From Nocardiopsis ganjiahuensis DSM 45031 (GTDB taxonomy: Bacteria; Actinomycetota; Actinomycetes; Streptosporangiales; Streptosporangiaceae): 64,000 bases of DNA. Below the pieces are notes generated by a model. The model was not told the origin of the DNA and searched no databases. It was given only the letters and a program-made list of their open reading frames with translations. A program made the position numbers and the translations under genes. The stretch's first letter is position 1. Each line of letters starts with the position of its first letter. Shown here piece after piece: positions 37,541 to 45,977 of this stretch. The DNA lies in contig NZ_ANBA01000006.1 of NCBI RefSeq assembly GCF_000341085.1, positions 245,108-309,107 on the forward strand, in the 5' to 3' direction.

Positions 37541-38104
37541 TCAGCCCACGGCCTTCAGAACCGACAGCCAGGTCCGGCTCAGCGACACCGTGGCGGTGTC
37601 AGCGCCCCCGCGCACCAGCTCCTCGCTCAGCACGGGATGCTTGACCAGGCGGTCGGCCCTGGTCATCAGTGAGACGTCCCCCGTCTCCACCACGGCCCGC
37701 ACGATACGGTCCTCCAGGTTGGCGCGGGTCCGCACTGCGAACGGGCTGCCGCTCTTGGGGAGGAAGGGCCCCTTGTAGAGGTCCAGGGCCTCGCGCACCC
37801 GGTCCTGGTCCAGGAGTTTCAGCACCCGGACCACGTCGAAGACCGCGCCCTTCTCCAGGCGGTAGCAGCCGCGGAGGCGCTCGTACCGGACCGGTATCCC
37901 CGCCTTCCGAGCCCTCATCGCCAGTGTCGGCAGGCTCGACGGCGCCGGGGCGGTCTCGAACAGACTCACCAGCGCCCAGTCCCGGTGGGCGCGCCCGCCC
38001 TGCAACGCCAGCAGCGCCGCCAGCTCGACCGCCCGCCGGCTCGCCACCGCGACCCCGCCGACGGTGCACCGGCCCAGTGTCGCGACCTCGATCCTCTCAG
38101 CCAT
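37541..38104 (-). CDS. Small SARP-like regulator, copy 1 (winged helix plus partial BTAD)
   Basis: 187 residues from MAERIEVATLGRC. The N-terminal 95 residues match the OmpR-like winged helix of SARPs in pattern (ATLGRCTVGG, RRAVELAALLALQGG, SLPTLAMRARKAG, YERLRGCYRL). The next part, REALDLYKGPFLPKSGSPFA, is the start of a bacterial transcriptional activator domain, but the protein ends about 70 residues later, so BTAD is short. Copy 2 at 41446-42012 is a clear paralogue; the two flank the LanM-like gene. A GATAG-N6-GATAA box lies 81-96 bp upstream in the direction of transcription. Probably a local activator. Family assignment is by pattern only. Confidence 0.7.
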   Translation of the reverse strand: MAERIEVATLGRCTVGGVAVASRRAVELAALLALQGGRAHRDWALVSLFETAPAPSSLPTLAMRARKAGIPVRYERLRGCYRLEKGAVFDVVRVLKLLDQDRVREALDLYKGPFLPKSGSPFAVRTRANLEDRIVRAVVETGDVSLMTRADRLVKHPVLSEELVRGGADTATVSLSRTWLSVLKAVG

Positions 38105-38184
38105 CTCCGTCTCCTCTTCCGGGGGCCGAGCCGCACCTGGACCGGTCCTGGACCCCGACCATCGCACCGGCCGCGATCCCCCGG

Positions 38185-38200
38185 TTATCCCTGGCCTATC
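38185..38200 (-). promoter_or_regulatory. RATAG-N6-GATAR box between regulator copy 1 and the LanM-like gene
   Basis: On the minus strand GATAG-GCCAGG-GATAA, 11-bp period. It points toward the regulator gene starting at 38104 and also lies within the promoter region of the divergent LanM-like gene (start 38316). Confidence 0.6.
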
Positions 38201-38315
38201 CCCCGACCGCGCCGCGTGAGCCCGGTGTGAAGCGCCGGGGCGAGGATTCGTGGCAAAGAAAGGCCCCACGTCGGAGAACCCGCCGGAAGGGCTCGGGAAA
38301 GGGCAGGAGATCATC

Positions 38316-41300
38316 ATGGCAAATACGTGGACGGTGGCCGAGCTTCCCTGGCACAACGCCTTGGACCTCAGCTCCCGTGTGCACCCGCGTGCCGAGGGCG
38401 CCCCCTCGGACGCGCACGCCTATCGCAGATGGGTGGAGGAATTCGGCCGGAACGGGGTGCGCGGTGCCGTGTCGGCCCTGGGCCTGGCCGCAGAGGACTT
38501 CCGCGGGATCGTCGAGAACGACGGCCCGCCCCCGGAGGCCGAGACACCCGAGTGGGTGCGCAGGGCCGACCTGCACCTGGCGTTGGGCCGTGAGACCGCG
38601 TCCGACCGCGAGCCCCATCTGGCCCGCGCCGACTCCATGGGGTTCCTCAGGCCCGCCCTGGACCTGGTCCACGGCTACCAGCGCGCCCTGCACGCCAGGG
38701 TGGAGCTCATCCTGCACGGGCACGACGCCCGGATCGCGCGGCTGCCCCACCTGCTCGCCCGCGACTGGCCGGTCGAGGAGCTCAGCCTGGCGATGACCTC
38801 GACCATGATGATGGAGATGAACGTCGCCCAGATCAGCGGGCGGGTCGACGGCGACCGGAGCGAGGAGCGCTTCCTCGCCTACCTGCGCCTGCTCCCCGAG
38901 GACGGCTTCCAGCGCGAGTTGTGGGCGGAGTACGTCGTGCTGCTGCACCGCGTCGACGACCTCCTGTACCGCTGGGCGCGGACCCGCGCGGAGTTCGCCG
39001 AACACCTGGTCGAGGACCTCACCGGGTTGGACGCCCTGAACGGATCCGGCCTCGGCGAGCTCACCGAGGTCGACTTCGGTTCGGGTTACGACCGCCGTCG
39101 CGGCGGCCTGCGCACCGCCGTGGCCTCCTTCGGCGACACCCGCCTCGTGCACCGGCCGTGGTCGCTCGACGCCCAGGAGACCTGGGGCAGGATCGTCGAG
39201 TGGTTCAACGCCCGCGGCCCCGCCCACCGCATCACCGCCCCCCGTGTCCTGGGGCGCGGGCGCCACGGATGGTCCGAGTTCGTCGAGCACCTGCCCTGCC
39301 CCCGGGAGGAGGCGGACGCCTTCTACTGGCGGCTGGGCGCGGTCCACGCGCTCTCCCACGCCCTGAGCGGCGGTCCTCCGGACCAGGCGAACGTGATCGC
39401 CTCCGGGTCCCACCCGGTGCTGGTCGACGCCGAGGAGATCCTCAGGGGGACGTGGACCGGACCGGACCGGTCGGCGGACCCCGGTCCGGAAACCGGTGGG
39501 CTCCGCGACGGAGCGTCCGGGGATCAGGGCGCCGACCACGAGGGGACCGACGAGGAGGACCCCGACGAGGGACTCGACGACGAACCCGATCCCGGTCGGC
39601 ACCGCCCGTACGCCGACGGCGCCGAGTTCGACCCGAGCGACCACAGCGAAGCCTTCGAGGCCGGGTTCGTCCTCACCTACCGGTCCCTCTTCGGCGACCG
39701 GAGCACCTGGTTGTCCGAGCGGGGACCCCTGCGCCACCTGGACTCCGCGCAGCTGCGGCAGGTCCTGTACCCGGAGTCGCTGTACACGGCCCTGTTGGCG
39801 GAGGGCGACCGGCCGGAGTTCCTCAGGGACGGGCGGGACCGGGACCGGGTCCTGGCCCGGGTGGCGTCGGGCGCGGACGGCGACCAGCCCTGGGAGGCCC
39901 TGATCCCCTCCGAGATGACCGACCTGCGCAACGGCGACCTGCCCCATTTCAGCGGGGTCGCGGGATCCACGGACCTCGAGGACAGCAGGGGCCACCTCCT
40001 GCCCGACGTCCTCGACCGACCGCCGGCGGAGACGGTGCGGCAGCGCCTGCTCTCCCTGAGCGGACACGACCTGAGCGATCGGGTCACCTCTCTGCGGCGC
40101 GCCGCCGAGCCGCCGACACCCCGCCCCGGTGACGCGCACACGCTGGCCCTGACCGACCCGCCCGCCGGTGTGGAGGAGTCGGTGGCCTCCTCCCTGGAGA
40201 TCGCCCGCGGGCTCCTCGGCAAGAGCGCGCCGGACTCCTTCCGCCTGTGCTCCGACTCGGCGGGGGTGGGCCTGTTCCTGACCCGGCTCCACGAGGTGAC
40301 CGGGGACCGCGACGCGGGGAGGGCCGGGGAGCGCTCCGCACGGAGCACTGCCCGCCAGGTGCTCCAGATGGCCCGTTCGGCGGACCGGCGGACGGAGCAC
40401 GGGGGTGCGGACGCCCCCGATCCGGGTCTTCTCGGCCAGATCGGCGGAGCGGTGTACCACCTCGCGCACGCCTACGCGGTCCACGGCGCCCGGGAGTGGC
40501 CGGGCGTCATGGAGGTCGGTCTGACCGCACTGCGGCGGTGCGTCGACCGGGGCGCCCGTGAGGAGCTCGGCGGAGGGCTCGCCGGAACGGTTCTGGCAGC
40601 GCTGTCGGTGCACGCCGTCCACCCCGGTTCCGAGGCCCTGGACGTGGCACGGCAGGCCGCGTCGAGACTTCTGGACCAGCTCGGCGCACTGGACCGGATC
40701 GGCACGCGAGGACCGGCCGAGACCCGTACCGGCCCCCTCTCCGGATTCCGGCCGGGTATGGTCGCCGGGACGACCGGCGTCGTCCACGCGCTCCTGTGCC
40801 TCGACTCCGCGGCGCCCTCTCCCCGCTACCAGGAGGCCCTGGAGGAACTGCTCCGGCACGAGCACGGGCTGCTCAGGCGGGCGCCCTCCATGGATCCGTC
40901 CTGGTGCCGGGGCGTCACCGGCATCGGGTTGTCGAGGATCGCCCTCCTGGAGTCCTCTGCCGTCCCGTCCGCGCGGTCCATGGCGACGGAGGACCTCGCC
41001 GTCGTCGAGGGCGAGCTCACCGCCCTGCACTTCCCCTCCCCCGGCGTCTTCCGTTCCGCCGGGGACAACGGCCTGTGCCACGGAGACCTGGGGAACCTGG
41101 AGTTCCTGCTGGCGGCGGCCGAACACCGGAACGACACCGGGGCGACCGTTCGGCTGCGCCGTGTGGTCGCGGCGCTGTGCGCGCGCGGCCGGACGCACGG
41201 CTGGCGGATCGCCCCGCTGGACACCCAGGCCTCCCTCGGCCTGATGTACGGCCGTTCGGGCATCGGCTACAACCTCCTGCGCCTGGCCCTTCCGGAGCGC

Positions 41301-41333
41301 GTCCCCTCCGTGCTGATGCTGGGCGCTCCCTGA
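38316..41333 (+). CDS. LanM-type lanthipeptide synthetase-like protein with degenerate active sites
   Basis: 1005 residues, normal LanM length: DUF4135 dehydratase region (about 100-640), then a LanC-like cyclase (about 640-1005) ending in the typical ASLGLMYGRSGIGYNLLRLA. Compared from memory with CylM, key dehydratase positions differ. VHRPWSL has Arg280 for the catalytic Lys (usual VYKPRSL). The usual DLHxEN reads PPDQAN, so Asp and His are lost (Pro354, Asp356) while Asn359 stays. YPESLY stands for RPTxxY. In the cyclase the zinc ligands Cys864 and Cys921-His922 remain, but the AHGxxG His is Ala817 (VAGTTG). An acidic insert (about 390-430) interrupts the first domain. ATG at 38316 follows CAGGAG; an in-frame GTG at 38250 is less likely. 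No LanA-like precursor adjoins. Possibly a pseudo-enzyme or scaffold. Confidence 0.85.
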   Translation: MANTWTVAELPWHNALDLSSRVHPRAEGAPSDAHAYRRWVEEFGRNGVRGAVSALGLAAEDFRGIVENDGPPPEAETPEWVRRADLHLALGRETASDREPHLARADSMGFLRPALDLVHGYQRALHARVELILHGHDARIARLPHLLARDWPVEELSLAMTSTMMMEMNVAQISGRVDGDRSEERFLAYLRLLPEDGFQRELWAEYVVLLHRVDDLLYRWARTRAEFAEHLVEDLTGLDALNGSGLGELTEVDFGSGYDRRRGGLRTAVASFGDTRLVHRPWSLDAQETWGRIVEWFNARGPAHRITAPRVLGRGRHGWSEFVEHLPCPREEADAFYWRLGAVHALSHALSGGPPDQANVIASGSHPVLVDAEEILRGTWTGPDRSADPGPETGGLRDGASGDQGADHEGTDEEDPDEGLDDEPDPGRHRPYADGAEFDPSDHSEAFEAGFVLTYRSLFGDRSTWLSERGPLRHLDSAQLRQVLYPESLYTALLAEGDRPEFLRDGRDRDRVLARVASGADGDQPWEALIPSEMTDLRNGDLPHFSGVAGSTDLEDSRGHLLPDVLDRPPAETVRQRLLSLSGHDLSDRVTSLRRAAEPPTPRPGDAHTLALTDPPAGVEESVASSLEIARGLLGKSAPDSFRLCSDSAGVGLFLTRLHEVTGDRDAGRAGERSARSTARQVLQMARSADRRTEHGGADAPDPGLLGQIGGAVYHLAHAYAVHGAREWPGVMEVGLTALRRCVDRGAREELGGGLAGTVLAALSVHAVHPGSEALDVARQAASRLLDQLGALDRIGTRGPAETRTGPLSGFRPGMVAGTTGVVHALLCLDSAAPSPRYQEALEELLRHEHGLLRRAPSMDPSWCRGVTGIGLSRIALLESSAVPSARSMATEDLAVVEGELTALHFPSPGVFRSAGDNGLCHGDLGNLEFLLAAAEHRNDTGATVRLRRVVAALCARGRTHGWRIAPLDTQASLGLMYGRSGIGYNLLRLALPERVPSVLMLGAP

Positions 41334-41367
41334 CCCGGTCGCGGAGCCTGAGACCCTGTCCCTTCTC

Positions 41368-41396
41368 CGGGCCCACGGTGATCATCCGTGGGCCCG
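41368..41396. terminator. Bidirectional hairpin between LanM-like gene and regulator copy 2
   Basis: CGGGCCCACGG / CCGTGGGCCCG, perfect 11-bp arms with a 7-nt loop, between convergent genes. Confidence 0.75.
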
Positions 41397-41445
41397 TTCG
41401 CCTGTCCGGGGCCTGGGGCCCGGCCCCGGACCCGGACCCGGGTCC

Positions 41446-42012
41446 CTATCCCACCGCTTTCGCGGCCGCCGGCACCGCGCGACGCGTCACGGACACGGAG
41501 ACCCGTTGCGCTCCCCGGCGCGCGAGCTCCCGGGTGAGTTCGGGGGAGGTGACCACCCTGTCCGCGGCCTCGACCAGCCGGATGTCGTCGCATTCGACCA
41601 CCGAGCGCACGATGTGCCGCTCCAGCTGGGCCCGTGTCTGGACGGCGAACGGGCTCGTGCTCCGGGCCATGAACGGCCCCTTGTACATCTCCAGGGCCTG
41701 GGCGAGGTACCCCTGGGAGAGGAGGAAGAGGAACTCCGCGACATCGCAGCGGACGTCCTCGTCGATCCGGTAGGCGCCGATCTCGCGTTCGTACTGGATC
41801 TCGACCCCGAGCTTGCGGGCCCTCATCGCCAGCGTGGGAAGGCTGGAGGGAGAGGCCTCCCCTTCGAAGAGGACGGACAGGAGCCAGTCGCGCGGAGCGG
41901 ATCCGCCCGAGAGCACGAGTGCGGCGGCCAGCTCCACGGCTCTGCGGTGCCGGACGGGCTGACCGCCGACACGGCACTCTCCGAGGGTCTGCACCATGGG
42001 AAGGTCGTTCAT
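41446..42012 (-). CDS. Small SARP-like regulator, copy 2
   Basis: 188 residues from MNDLPMVQTLGECRVGG. It parallels copy 1 throughout: RHRRAVELAAALVLSGG, SSLPTLAMRARKLG, YEREIGAYRI, QALEMYKGPFMARSTSPFAV and a C-terminus ending AAAKAVG (copy 1 ends SVLKAVG). The ATG at 42012 has GGAG six bases upstream; a GTG two codons earlier is in frame. Two RATAG-type boxes lie upstream (42112-42127 and a cluster near 42243-42267). Convergent with the LanM-like gene, so the two copies bracket it. Probably a DNA-binding activator with a truncated BTAD. Confidence 0.7.
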   Translation of the reverse strand: MNDLPMVQTLGECRVGGQPVRHRRAVELAAALVLSGGSAPRDWLLSVLFEGEASPSSLPTLAMRARKLGVEIQYEREIGAYRIDEDVRCDVAEFLFLLSQGYLAQALEMYKGPFMARSTSPFAVQTRAQLERHIVRSVVECDDIRLVEAADRVVTSPELTRELARRGAQRVSVSVTRRAVPAAAKAVG

Positions 42013-42111
42013 TTTCACTCCGCGTTCGAGGGCGACCAGTAGTTACCTGACCAAGGGACGTATTCGTGCTTCCGACTGGTCCCGATCCTCGCCGCAGGTG
42101 ACATCCGACAG

Positions 42112-42127
42112 CTATCCCTGCCCTATC
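42112..42127 (-). promoter_or_regulatory. RATAG-N6-GATAR box upstream of regulator copy 2
   Basis: Minus-strand GATAG-GGCAGG-GATAG, 11-bp period, 100 bp before the regulator start and oriented toward it. Confidence 0.6.
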
Positions 42128-42242
42128 CCGCCCTCGAACGGCCCGGAAATACCGCCCTGAGCTGGGGAAATACCGATCCCTGCCATCCCAGGCACGGCCG
42201 GCGGAGCCGCGGACACCCCGCCACCTCGGACTTTTCGCTCCG

Positions 42243-42267
42243 TTATCCCGCTATCCCGGCGGCTATC
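42243..42267 (-). promoter_or_regulatory. Cluster of three GATAG/GATAA half-sites
   Basis: On the minus strand GATAG, GATAG and GATAA occur with spacers of 7 and 3 bases instead of 6. It lies between the box for regulator copy 2 and the box for the secreted peptide gene; possibly an auxiliary site. Confidence 0.35.
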
Positions 42268-42296
42268 GGAAAGAACGCGGACCGGGACATCCGGCG

Positions 42297-42312
42297 AATA
42301 GCTCGACGATAA
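42297..42312 (+). promoter_or_regulatory. RATAG-N6-GATAR box before the 71-residue secreted peptide gene
   Basis: AATAG-CTCGAC-GATAA, 11-bp period, 80 bp before the ATG. A possible -10 (CAGGAT) lies at 42334-42339, about 22 bp after the box. Confidence 0.55.
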
Positions 42313-42391
42313 ACCTTTTCGACGCTTCTGCCACAGGATGTGGTCATCCCGAAAGCACGGGAGCAGGCTTCCCCCACATCAGGAGTTCTCC

Positions 42392-42607
42392 ATGCGGATC
42401 GTCAAGCAGGCCACCACCGTCGTCGCCACCCTCGCCACCGCCTTCGTGCTCTCCGCCGCGGCGGCGTCCCCCGCCTCGGCCTCGGCCGTGGACGCGCTCC
42501 CGACCGGGATCGGCACGGTCCTCCTGCCCGACGTGGTGGGGAGCGTCTGCGGCACCGTCGGCAACATTCTCCCCAGCTGCCCCAACAGCGACCCGTGGGA
42601 AGGGTAA
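42392..42607 (+). CDS. Small secreted two-cysteine peptide
   Basis: 71 residues from MRIVKQATTVVATLATAF. Clear Sec signal with cleavage likely after ASASA (residue 32). The mature peptide is about 39 residues: Val/Gly/Leu-rich with two cysteines (VGSVCGTVG and LPSCPNSD) and a DPWEG end. CAGGAG precedes the ATG. It lies between regulator copy 2 and the large SARP, 1.06 kb from the LanM-like gene, behind a RATAG-type box. It resembles a small chaplin-like or other secreted peptide more than a LanM substrate, because it has a Sec signal rather than a GG-type leader. It is still the only peptide gene in the cluster. Function unknown. Confidence 0.7.
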   Translation: MRIVKQATTVVATLATAFVLSAAAASPASASAVDALPTGIGTVLLPDVVGSVCGTVGNILPSCPNSDPWEG

Positions 42608-42618
42608 GACGTCCGGGA

Positions 42619-45504
42619 TCAGATCTTCTGCGCGGAGAGGTCCGCCAGTGCCCGGTCCGCCACCCGGATCCAGCGTTCGTGCCGCAGCTGCTCCCCGAGT
42701 TCCCGGGTCCGTTCCAGCGCCGCCCGAGCCGCGTCCACCCGTCCCCGTGCCAGGTGGACGCGGCTCAGTTCCAGGAGGACCTTCGCCTCCCCCAGCGGGT
42801 CGACCAGGTCCCTGACCAGGTCGAGTGCCGTGTTCAGGCGTTCCTCGGCCCGGTCGAGGTCGCCGAGGAGGGTGTCGGCCTGGGCCGCCTGCTCCAGTAC
42901 CTGGGCCTGCGCGCGCACGTCCCCGCACTCCTTGGCCAGAGACAGCGCCTCCGCCAGTTCGCGTCGGCCCTCGTCCACGTCCCCCGCCCGCATCCGCAGG
43001 TAGCCCGAGAGCATCAGACCGCGCCGCTGGCCGGCCAGGTCACCCAGCGAGGAGAAACCCTTCAACGCCTTCTCGCAGCCGCGCAGGGCGGTGTCGTGGT
43101 CCCCGGCGAGGTGGTCCGCGAAGGCGAGGTGCATGCGGGCCGACGCCTCACCGCGCACCTCGCCGAGCTCCACGTACTCACCCAGTGCCCATTCCAGCTG
43201 GGCGCGGCGGGTGGAGTCGTCGTAGCGGCTCTTCAGCAGGCTGGCCAGATGGGTCGCGATCGCCGCCGCCCCCAAGCGGTCCCCGCCGCGCCGGACCAGC
43301 GGTTCGACCCGGTCGTACAGATCGGCGATATCGGTCATGTAGCCGCGCCGCATGAGGAACATCGAGACGCCGACCGTCAGTTCCCAGCTGTGTTGGTCCA
43401 GCCCCTCGTCCACGGCCTGGGAGACGGTGTGCAGCAGGTTGGCCCGTTCCGCCTCCAGCCAGGCGTAGGGGTCGGCGGTCACCCGCTCGACGTAGGACCT
43501 CGGCGGGTTCCAGCGCGGGGAGTCCCCCCGGACCAGGAGGTAGTCACCGCCCACGAGCCCACGGTTGGCCGCGTCCAGGAGCGCCAGCCAGCCCCCCATG
43601 AGACGTTGGAGGGCCTGTCGGCGGGAGGTGTCGCCCTCCGCCTGGAGGAGCCGTTCGCGGGAGTAGTCGCGGACCAGGTCGTGGAAGCGGTAGACGGGTT
43701 CGGCGTTGAGACCGGACCCGACGATGTCGAGCAGGTGGGCGTCGACCAGGGGCTCCACGATGTCCGAGGGGAAGGGGCGGCCGTCGTCCAGGAGGGCCGC
43801 CGCCGACCAGACCGGGATGGTGGGGCCGTCCACCATGCCGAGGAGCCCGAACGCCCGGGCGCCCTGGTCCTCCAGACCGTCGAAGGTCATCGACAGACTG
43901 GCCCGAACGGTCATGTCGCCGTGGGCGAGCTCGTCCAGCCGGTGGCTCTCGTCGGCCAGGCGTTCCACCATCGACGCGATCGACCAGTGCCGCCGGGCGG
44001 CCAGCCGGGCGGACACGATGCGCAGGGCCAGCGGCAGTCTGCCGACCGCCCGGACCAGGGCACGGGCAGCATCGGGCTCGGCGGCGACCCGCTCCTCGCC
44101 GAGGACCCGCTCGAGCAGCTTCAGCGAGGAGTCACCGCTGAGTGTCTCCATCTGCACGAGGGAGGCACCCGGCACACCGGTGAGGTTGCTGCGGGACGTG
44201 ATGACGACTCCGCACCCGGGGCCCGCAGGGACGAGGGGGAGGACCTGGGTCTCCGTGGCGGCGTCGTCGAGGACCACGAGGACCCGCCGGGTGGCCAGAA
44301 GGCCCCGGTACATGGCGGCCCGCTCGTCGGTGTCGTCCGGGATGGCCTGGCCGGGGACCCCCAGAGCGCGCAGGAAGCGCCCGAGCGCGTCAGCCGGCGT
44401 GAGGGGGTTGTCCCGGATGGCGCGCATGTCGCAGTAGAGCTGGCCGTCCGGGAAGTGTTCCGGGCCGAGCCGGTGCGCGATGTGGACCGCGGTGGAGCTC
44501 TTGCCCACGCCGGGCCGCCCCACCAGGACGACGACACCGACCCTCCCGCGGTCTTCGACCAGGGTCCGCTCCGCGGCTCGCGTGACCTCCGTGCGTCCGA
44601 CGAAGTCCGCGGTGTCCGTGGGCAGCTGGAAGGGGGCGACGGCTGCCGGGGCGGGCGCGGGCGGTTCGGCCTGCCGGCTCGCTCCCCCGGCGTTCCCCAG
44701 CGCCACGGAGGGCGGCGCGACCCTCAGGGACTCGTCGCCCGCGAGGATGCGCTGTTCCAGCTCGCGCAGGTCGGTACCGGGTTCGAGCCCCAGCTCGTCG
44801 ATCAGCAGCTCGCGACCGGACCGGTAGGCCTCCAGGGCGTCGGCCTGGCGCCCCGACCGGTACAGGGCCAGCATCAGCTGGGCGCGCAGACCCTCCCGCA
44901 GGGGGTGCTCCTGTACCAGGGTGTTGATCTCGCCGATCAGGTGGTTGTGCCGGCCCAGGGTCAGCTCGATCCCGAGATAGGACTCGATGGCCGCCATGCG
45001 TTCCTCGTCCAGGTGCGTGGCCCGGACCCTGAGCCCCTCCGCCGTGATGCCGCTGAACGCGGGTCCCCGCCACAGGCTCACGGAGGAACGCAACACGGCC
45101 GCGGCCTCCTCCTGGCAGCCCTCCTGGATCAGGTCGGTCGCCTCCCGCACGCGCGCCCGGAACACGTGGGCGTCCACGGTGTCGGCCTCGGCCGCCAGCA
45201 GGTAGCCGGGAGGGCGGGTCTCGATGGTGACGCCGGTGGGCTGGAGCAGGCCCCGGATGCGGGACACACAGATCTGCACCTGGGTGCGGACGGTCTCGGG
45301 CGGTTGGTGCGCCCAGAGGGTGTCGACGAGGTGGTCGGTGGCGACCACGCGGTTGAGGTCCAGCAGAAGCGCGCTGAGCACCGTCTGCTGGCGCCCGGAC
45401 GGCACCCGGATCAGCCCGACCGGACCGCGAACCTCCAGAGGGCCCAGAACTCGAAAGGTGATGTCATCGTCACCGTGGAACCTCTGAACCGAAGTGATGG
45501 CCAC
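42619..45504 (-). CDS. Large SARP regulator (SARP-NB-ARC-TPR, AfsR-like)
   Basis: 961 residues from the GTG at 45504 (GGGGA upstream); an open extension to 45603 runs through AT-rich sequence and is doubtful. Order: OmpR-like winged helix (about 16-105, FRVLGPLEV, SGRQQTVLSALLL, QICVSRIRGLL), BTAD (about 110-255, ALEAYRSGRELLIDELGLEPG), NB-ARC ATPase (about 300-560, Walker A GRPGVGKSST, Walker B VLVVLDDAA), then TPR repeats to the end. AfsR-type SARPs activate secondary-metabolite genes. The 3' end is 11 bp from the convergent secreted peptide gene. It is the best candidate to bind the RATAG boxes found here. Confidence 0.92.
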   Translation of the reverse strand: MAITSVQRFHGDDDITFRVLGPLEVRGPVGLIRVPSGRQQTVLSALLLDLNRVVATDHLVDTLWAHQPPETVRTQVQICVSRIRGLLQPTGVTIETRPPGYLLAAEADTVDAHVFRARVREATDLIQEGCQEEAAAVLRSSVSLWRGPAFSGITAEGLRVRATHLDEERMAAIESYLGIELTLGRHNHLIGEINTLVQEHPLREGLRAQLMLALYRSGRQADALEAYRSGRELLIDELGLEPGTDLRELEQRILAGDESLRVAPPSVALGNAGGASRQAEPPAPAPAAVAPFQLPTDTADFVGRTEVTRAAERTLVEDRGRVGVVVLVGRPGVGKSSTAVHIAHRLGPEHFPDGQLYCDMRAIRDNPLTPADALGRFLRALGVPGQAIPDDTDERAAMYRGLLATRRVLVVLDDAATETQVLPLVPAGPGCGVVITSRSNLTGVPGASLVQMETLSGDSSLKLLERVLGEERVAAEPDAARALVRAVGRLPLALRIVSARLAARRHWSIASMVERLADESHRLDELAHGDMTVRASLSMTFDGLEDQGARAFGLLGMVDGPTIPVWSAAALLDDGRPFPSDIVEPLVDAHLLDIVGSGLNAEPVYRFHDLVRDYSRERLLQAEGDTSRRQALQRLMGGWLALLDAANRGLVGGDYLLVRGDSPRWNPPRSYVERVTADPYAWLEAERANLLHTVSQAVDEGLDQHSWELTVGVSMFLMRRGYMTDIADLYDRVEPLVRRGGDRLGAAAIATHLASLLKSRYDDSTRRAQLEWALGEYVELGEVRGEASARMHLAFADHLAGDHDTALRGCEKALKGFSSLGDLAGQRRGLMLSGYLRMRAGDVDEGRRELAEALSLAKECGDVRAQAQVLEQAAQADTLLGDLDRAEERLNTALDLVRDLVDPLGEAKVLLELSRVHLARGRVDAARAALERTRELGEQLRHERWIRVADRALADLSAQKI

Positions 45505-45839
45505 GTCCCCATACCTACTCAAGATCGAACCAGCCCGGGCTTCCCGAATAAAAGTACCCCATGCGTCGGCACGGGTCGCTGGCGGGCGAATAGGAAATTC
45601 CACAGCCAGCGAGAAACCAAAGGTAGACGAACAAATCGCGATGACATCTCACGTTCGCGAACGCATCACCGAACGGGAAATTCTCCGGACGAGAGCTCGA
45701 CAGAACGCCCTTCACCGCCACTTTTCACAAGAAGGGGCCCAAGCAGAACCCCGGGACTCCGAGCCCGGCAACCAAAAAATAACTCCACGTACAAAGACAA
45801 CTACCGGAGGGCGCCGATCCCGCCTTTGAACAGCGTAGG

Positions 45840-45855
45840 AATAGCGGAGGGATAG
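45840..45855 (+). promoter_or_regulatory. RATAG-N6-GATAR box in front of a truncated ORF
   Basis: AATAG-CGGAGG-GATAG, 11-bp period, with a possible -10 TACCTT at about 45876. It points rightward at a 15-codon ORF, 75 bp downstream. The whole gap 45505-45961 is AT-richer than average and holds nothing else I can identify. Confidence 0.5.
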
Positions 45856-45929
45856 GAAGGGGACAGCGCGGACCCCTACCTTGGCCCACAGCCGCACGAC
45901 CACACGGAACCGACCTCCGAGGAGATCCG

Positions 45930-45977
45930 ATGCGTACTGTCGGCCTCCGCGGGAACCGGCCTCAGGGGGAGAGGTGA
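45930..45977 (+). pseudogene. Truncated start of a small gene (15 codons)
   Basis: ATG behind GAGGAGATCC opens MRTVGLRGNRPQGER and then stops. The ribosome-binding region and first codons resemble those of the secreted proteins at 20144 (GAGGAGAACC, MRSVRS) and 17489. It overlaps the 3' end of the convergent SARP pseudogene by 16 bp. A complete promoter, box and start leading nowhere suggest the body of the gene was deleted. Could instead be a genuine 15-residue peptide. Confidence 0.35.

Noticed and set aside
42340..45855. A 1171-codon plus-strand frame opposite the SARP gene
   Set aside because: The translation is Gly/His/Val/Gln-rich without motifs, while the minus strand encodes a complete SARP-NB-ARC-TPR protein.
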